From: Smittium mucronatum
Lineage: Eukaryota > Kickxellomycota > Harpellomycetes > Harpellales > Legeriomycetaceae
Length of the DNA: 53,988 nt
Direction: 5' to 3'
Assembly: GCA_001953115.1 (NCBI GenBank)
Contig: LSSL01002074.1
Coordinates: 1 to 53,988 of the forward strand
Part shown: positions 49,901 to 53,988 of the stretch, in pieces
Layout: every line of letters begins with the position of its first letter
Position numbering within the stretch: the stretch's first letter is position 1
Position numbers and translations under genes: made by a program
Notes under the pieces: model-generated
Databases searched by the model: none
Seen by the model: the letters and a program-made list of their open reading frames with translations, nothing else
What the model was told of the DNA's origin: nothing

Positions 49901-51278
49901 ACAAATTTTTTCATTAATATTGTATAATTTATTTCATAATGTGAAATGATATAATAGAATACTTTATATTAAACCACTAATTTATGAAGTTTATCTAAAA
50001 ATATGTTTAAAAATTCGAATCCATAAAGAATTTTTATGTTTTTTATGTTTTTTATAAAATATGTTAGAAGTGGAATTTAATTAAGTAATATTGGATAATT
50101 TTAATAATGTAATTTGATAGAGCTGAAATTTTCTAGATTGAAATATTTTCAAAGTTTTTAAATTTTTTTATATACTAAATATAAATTTCATTATATCTAT
50201 CAAATTTAAATCCTTATAAAAGAAAAAATAAAGAAAAAAAAAATTTTTTTTACTTGATTCAAGTTAAATGTAAATTAAATCTCCTTTATTATGTTAAATT
50301 TGATTTTTTATACAAATATTGATACTTAAATATTTCAGCTTTCTAAAACTAATATAGCACAGTTTTTTAATATGATCTACATTTAAATAATACGGGAATC
50401 CTTATCTGCTTACACCATATTTTTTGACTATTTTTTTTAGTTAAATGCAATAAAAAAGTACTGAGTATTTCATAAAAATATATCATAAATAAAAAATATT
50501 TTGTTTGATATTTTATAAAATTAACAAAAAATACAGATATGAAACTTATTTTTTGAAGATGAAAAATAAAGATGATTGCATACCCTGAAGATAAATGTGC
50601 AATTTAAGTAAATTTATTATAATGTTGGATTTGTAGATCTAAGTTTAAAGTAAAAATGAATTTTAACTATATTTACCAGATTTAAAAAACAAAAAATCAA
50701 TTTTTCAAATATTCTGTAGTTTATTGAAAAAATTAGATACGCTAAATTTGTTATTTTACTATTTTCATACGCTAAAATTCTTTTAAAAACATGTATACTT
50801 CATAAAATTATTTTATTAGAGATCTGAATTTCGATGATTTTTTTTTTATATAAATGGATAATTAACTGTTGGAAATAAATGTATAAATAAATAGAAATAA
50901 TTATACAATGGATGAAATTTACGCTTTATTCGAATATATACTTGATAATAAAATAGTTTTATACATCGGGTTTTCAATCTGAATATTTTAATTAATTCTG
51001 AATAAAAGTTCATACATTCATGGAAGTTTAAATTAAGGCGCGCTAAAAGTAATTAAGCCCCAATAAGCTAATATCTATAATATTTAAATTAACCTAGGAT
51101 TTCTTCTTATAAATAGGATAAATTTAATTTTTGAATAATTTAAAAGATTATAAAAAAAAAATGTTATCAATAAAAAATATGATTATTAATTTTTAAAAAA
51201 TATATTTTATTTAGATTTAAAAGTTAATGGAAAATTTAATCTTTAAATTTTTTATCCTATTTAAATTTAAAATCCAGC

Positions 51279-51611
51279 TTGAGGGGTTCTGAGAAAGTCA
51301 TTAAAGTTTTATTTGATAGATCTTGTGATATATTTTTTTTCATGATAGATTATATATATACGTTTTTATGTGCATGTCTTTCGAAAAATGATGTTTCATC
51401 GATAATATGCAATAAAATTTTGAAAATTTTTGCTTTTTTTTATTTACAGTATATTATAAAAATAATACAGAAAAATAAAATGTTTAATAAAATTTGCCTC
51501 TATTTCATAATACATATACTTGTGAATATTCAATTATTATCACATAATCAATGGAATCTATTTTATAAATTTCTTAAAATCCATCAATTCCACAAAATTT
51601 ATACTTTTTAG
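51279..51611 (+). other. Longest frame in the right-hand AT region, doubtful
   Basis: A 110-codon plus frame starting at TTG (first ATG some 21 codons in) encodes a Phe/Ile/Cys-rich sequence with possible hydrophobic segments (FMIDYIYTFLCACL, FAFFYLQYIIKII). The residue mix is what AT-rich DNA gives by chance. Length alone makes it borderline. No family was recognised. Confidence 0.12.
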
Positions 51612-53604
51612 TCTCAATAAATAAATAATATATTCATATAATGTAAATAAGTACCAAAGTATATTATTTTTGAAGCATCACTATTATAAATTAGGAAAAT
51701 AAAAAAGGGATAACTCATTTTGAATAAAAGACTAAATTAAAAACAAATATTACCCTTATTTAGAAATAGGTACAAATTTTTATTATTATTGTATAAAGAT
51801 TAGTATATTATTCTGGTTATTTTATCGCCCAAAATGATTTTTTTCACTAATAAGAAGAGTGAATCATATAAAAAAATCATCATGTTAATTAAGAATGCTA
51901 TAAATCCGAACTATTTATAAAGGCGACTTAATAAATGATTAATATTAATTTTTATTTAAAATATAAATTAAATATCGAGTATAAAGCAAAAAAAAATCAG
52001 ACATTTAATTTATAGATATATTTAATAAGGTAATAATATAAAATTTATGAGAGTTATTATAAATAAAAATATACACAAGCACTTTGAATCTAATTTGAGC
52101 TAGAATCATAAATTTTTAAATTTATAGACTCTTTAAATTTTCATTTTATCGAAGTAAATTTATTAAAATAAGTATTGAATAATATTTTTTTTGTATTTAA
52201 TAGCTATATCTTCTATTCCTTAAATTATTACACATGTTTATTTGCAAAAAATTCTAGCGAGTTAAATATATATATTTCTATAGCAGAAGTAACTCACCTA
52301 ATAACTAAAAAAATTCTCTATTTATTTTTTTTAATCGTTTTTATGTTGCAGGGCGTAAAAATCAAAGTGCGTGAAAATTGAAATAATTTCAGCAAAAAAA
52401 AAAAAAACTAAAAAAAAAATAAATAGATATACATATAAATCACAAAAAGATGAAAGCCAAATTGATGATTAATTTTGATAAAGATATTTATAAAACTTTC
52501 ATCTTTTATCCAGAATTTAAATGAACCAATGGGATGTGTATCCCAAATAAAAAAACGCATTTTAAAAATAAAAATCAGCAATTAAGATCCAAAATCAAGC
52601 CCTATACAGAAACTATAACTAAAAAAATGTTTTTATATTTCTAGTATTCATAAAATCAAAAAAATTATTATATGGCTCTATTTAGCTATTATATAAATTT
52701 GTTATTTAAAGCAAAAACACAACTGAATCAATTAAATAGTAAATTTAAAAACCAAAGATGAAAGCGAAAAAAGAAATGTATATTGGTATAATCTGCGTTA
52801 GAATATGTAGAGATTTTTTCTGATAATTTTTTTTGATGTATTCTTTTTATTATTCCTATATTGGATTAACAGTAAGATTTGAATAATTATATCATTTTTG
52901 TCTATATTTTTTATAATTAAAATTATGCCAAATAAGAATTTTAAAGTTTGATTAGGGAAGGTGTGGTTTTAAAAATATATATTTTTAAAAAAATTCAATA
53001 GATTTAAATATTGTTTCATTAATTTATACTTTGATGCAAGGAAACAAAGTTATAATTTATTTAATGCTTTATTTTTGTAAATAATTTCATTTTTTACACC
53101 AAAAACGTTATATTTTTATCCTTTAAATATTTATTTTCCCTAGCTTTTTTGTATTAAAAATTTTTTATATATAAATTCTATTTTTTTGGTATTTTAGAGA
53201 AATTTTCGCACCCAATAATGATTGAATGTTAAAAAAAACCACAAATTAATCCAAAAACCCAGATTTATTAATTAACTCCGAATATATACAAAAAAATTCA
53301 TAAAAATATTAACATCATTAATCAGTATCCAAAATTGGTTGAAAATATCCTATTTATTTTTTAATTCAGAAATCTAAATTTAATTGGATTTTTTTTTAAA
53401 AAAATCATTCAGTTGAGTCTTACCCATATACCCATGTTTTTAAATAATTGTGGAAAAAGTTTTCATACTTCGGATAAAAGGGGATTGAAATTTATATTAA
53501 TCTCGATATAAATTAATCCTGTTAAAAGTAGGCTCTAAATAGGATATCAATAGATTAAAAGAACTGTTGTTCATCGAAAAAGAGCATAATTCTTGACTGC
53601 ATGT
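51612..53604. other. AT-rich stretch, nothing identified
   Basis: Two kb of AT-rich spacer leading into repeat copy 2. The frame at 52,175-52,381 is not distinguishable from chance. Confidence 0.5.
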
Positions 53605-53735
53605 AACCTCAGTCATCCAGCATACTTAAAGCAATGTCAGGGGGGGGTGGGTCTTTCAGTTGGTAGATTGCACCCTTTTTCCGTAGGTACGCAGCCGGTA
53701 GTCCAGTAGAGGAGCTTATTGCAGTTAGAATAATA
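53605..53735 (+). repeat. Dispersed repeat, copy 2 (core)
   Basis: Second copy of the repeat at 37,837, same strand, with a G8 run in place of G9 and a short GTGG insertion. Many differences are transitions (for example GGTTGG/AGTTGG, TGTACC/TGCACC, GAGCAGAGG/CAGTAGAGG). It is followed about 85 bases on by GGTGATTC and an A9 run, parallel to copy 1. Upstream similarity can be followed weakly to about 53,527. Confidence 0.75.
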
Positions 53736-53988
53736 GTCTTTTTATACTTCTTTTTCTTTTATTATTTTTTTAGTATAGTTTTTAACGATTTTTTATTAAT
53801 ATAAAAATCGGTGATTCAAAAAAAAATTCCCCATTTTATTTTTCCATATATTTAAGATTAAAACTTTCAAAATATAATGGATTTAAAGATAGGTTCTGAG
53901 TCAATATGAAGAAAAAATTAACAGCTCTGTAAATCAATTTTGAATGTCCTATTGCCTATATATAATGATAAACTGTGTTTGCTGTAAT
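53736..53988. other. Repeat tail and AT-rich end of window
   Basis: T-rich then A-rich sequence that probably belongs to the 3' part of repeat copy 2 up to about 53,830, then AT-rich spacer to the window end. No gene was seen. Confidence 0.4.

Larger units (their letters stand above)
38156..51278. other. Long AT-rich stretch without supportable genes
   Basis: About 13 kb of AT-rich DNA with homopolymers and AT simple sequence, including isolated poly-C runs. The 61-codon minus frame at 44,322-44,507 is within chance expectation. No RNA genes or long duplications were recognised. Confidence 0.55.

Overview
The window is eukaryotic and most probably fungal nuclear DNA. It is extremely AT-rich (about 80% A+T by eye outside the gene island) and gene-poor. 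The fungal assignment rests on a full-length glycogen synthase that reads like fungal Gsy proteins along its length: an N-terminus starting directly at the catalytic fold, fungal-type signatures through the catalytic core, and a C-tail with an RPLS-type phosphosite and a poly-Asp run. It also rests on an Arp2/3 subunit whose N-terminus begins [16 protein letters not shown], a form I associate with fungal ARPC4. The tRNA-Ala is not of the usual ascomycete type, which mildly favours an early-diverging or otherwise divergent AT-rich lineage. I cannot name the species.

Layout. 1-520 is a C-rich (+ strand) island holding a stop-interrupted minus-strand reading frame. 520-10,330 is AT-rich DNA with only weak, probably decayed or chance frames. 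10,337-10,484 holds two minus-strand tRNA genes, Ala(AGC) then Arg(ACG), separated by 2 bp and followed by a single T-run terminator, so probably one dimeric pol III transcript. 10,485-25,180 is AT-rich with no gene I can support. 25,190-26,030 is an isolated GC-richer island with a long orphan reading frame broken by one TAG. 26,030-28,500 is again AT-rich with one fossil-looking frame.

28,500-35,000 is the gene island. It contains a possible two-exon small gene on the minus strand (29,339-29,734), the two-exon glycogen synthase on the plus strand (31,308-33,480), and the three-exon ARPC4 on the minus strand (33,687-34,419). The last two are arranged tail to tail with 206 bp between stop codons. 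Another open exon-like frame ending in a consensus donor lies upstream of ARPC4 (about 34,676-34,857). 35,000-53,988 returns to AT-rich DNA with small foldback structures, simple repeats, and two diverged copies of one dispersed repeat (around 37,837 and 53,605), each followed by an A-rich stretch.

The two certain protein genes serve unrelated housekeeping roles: glycogen storage in the cytosol, and branched-actin nucleation. Their adjacency carries no obvious pathway meaning, but their short introns (91-116 bp) with GTAAGT/GTAAGA donors define what introns look like in this genome. Several broken frames have their stops where a C-to-T change of CAA, CAG or CGA would put them, and the two repeat copies differ largely by transitions. 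This is compatible with repeat-induced-point-mutation-like decay or plain AT drift, but is not proven. I found no convincing new multi-gene system.
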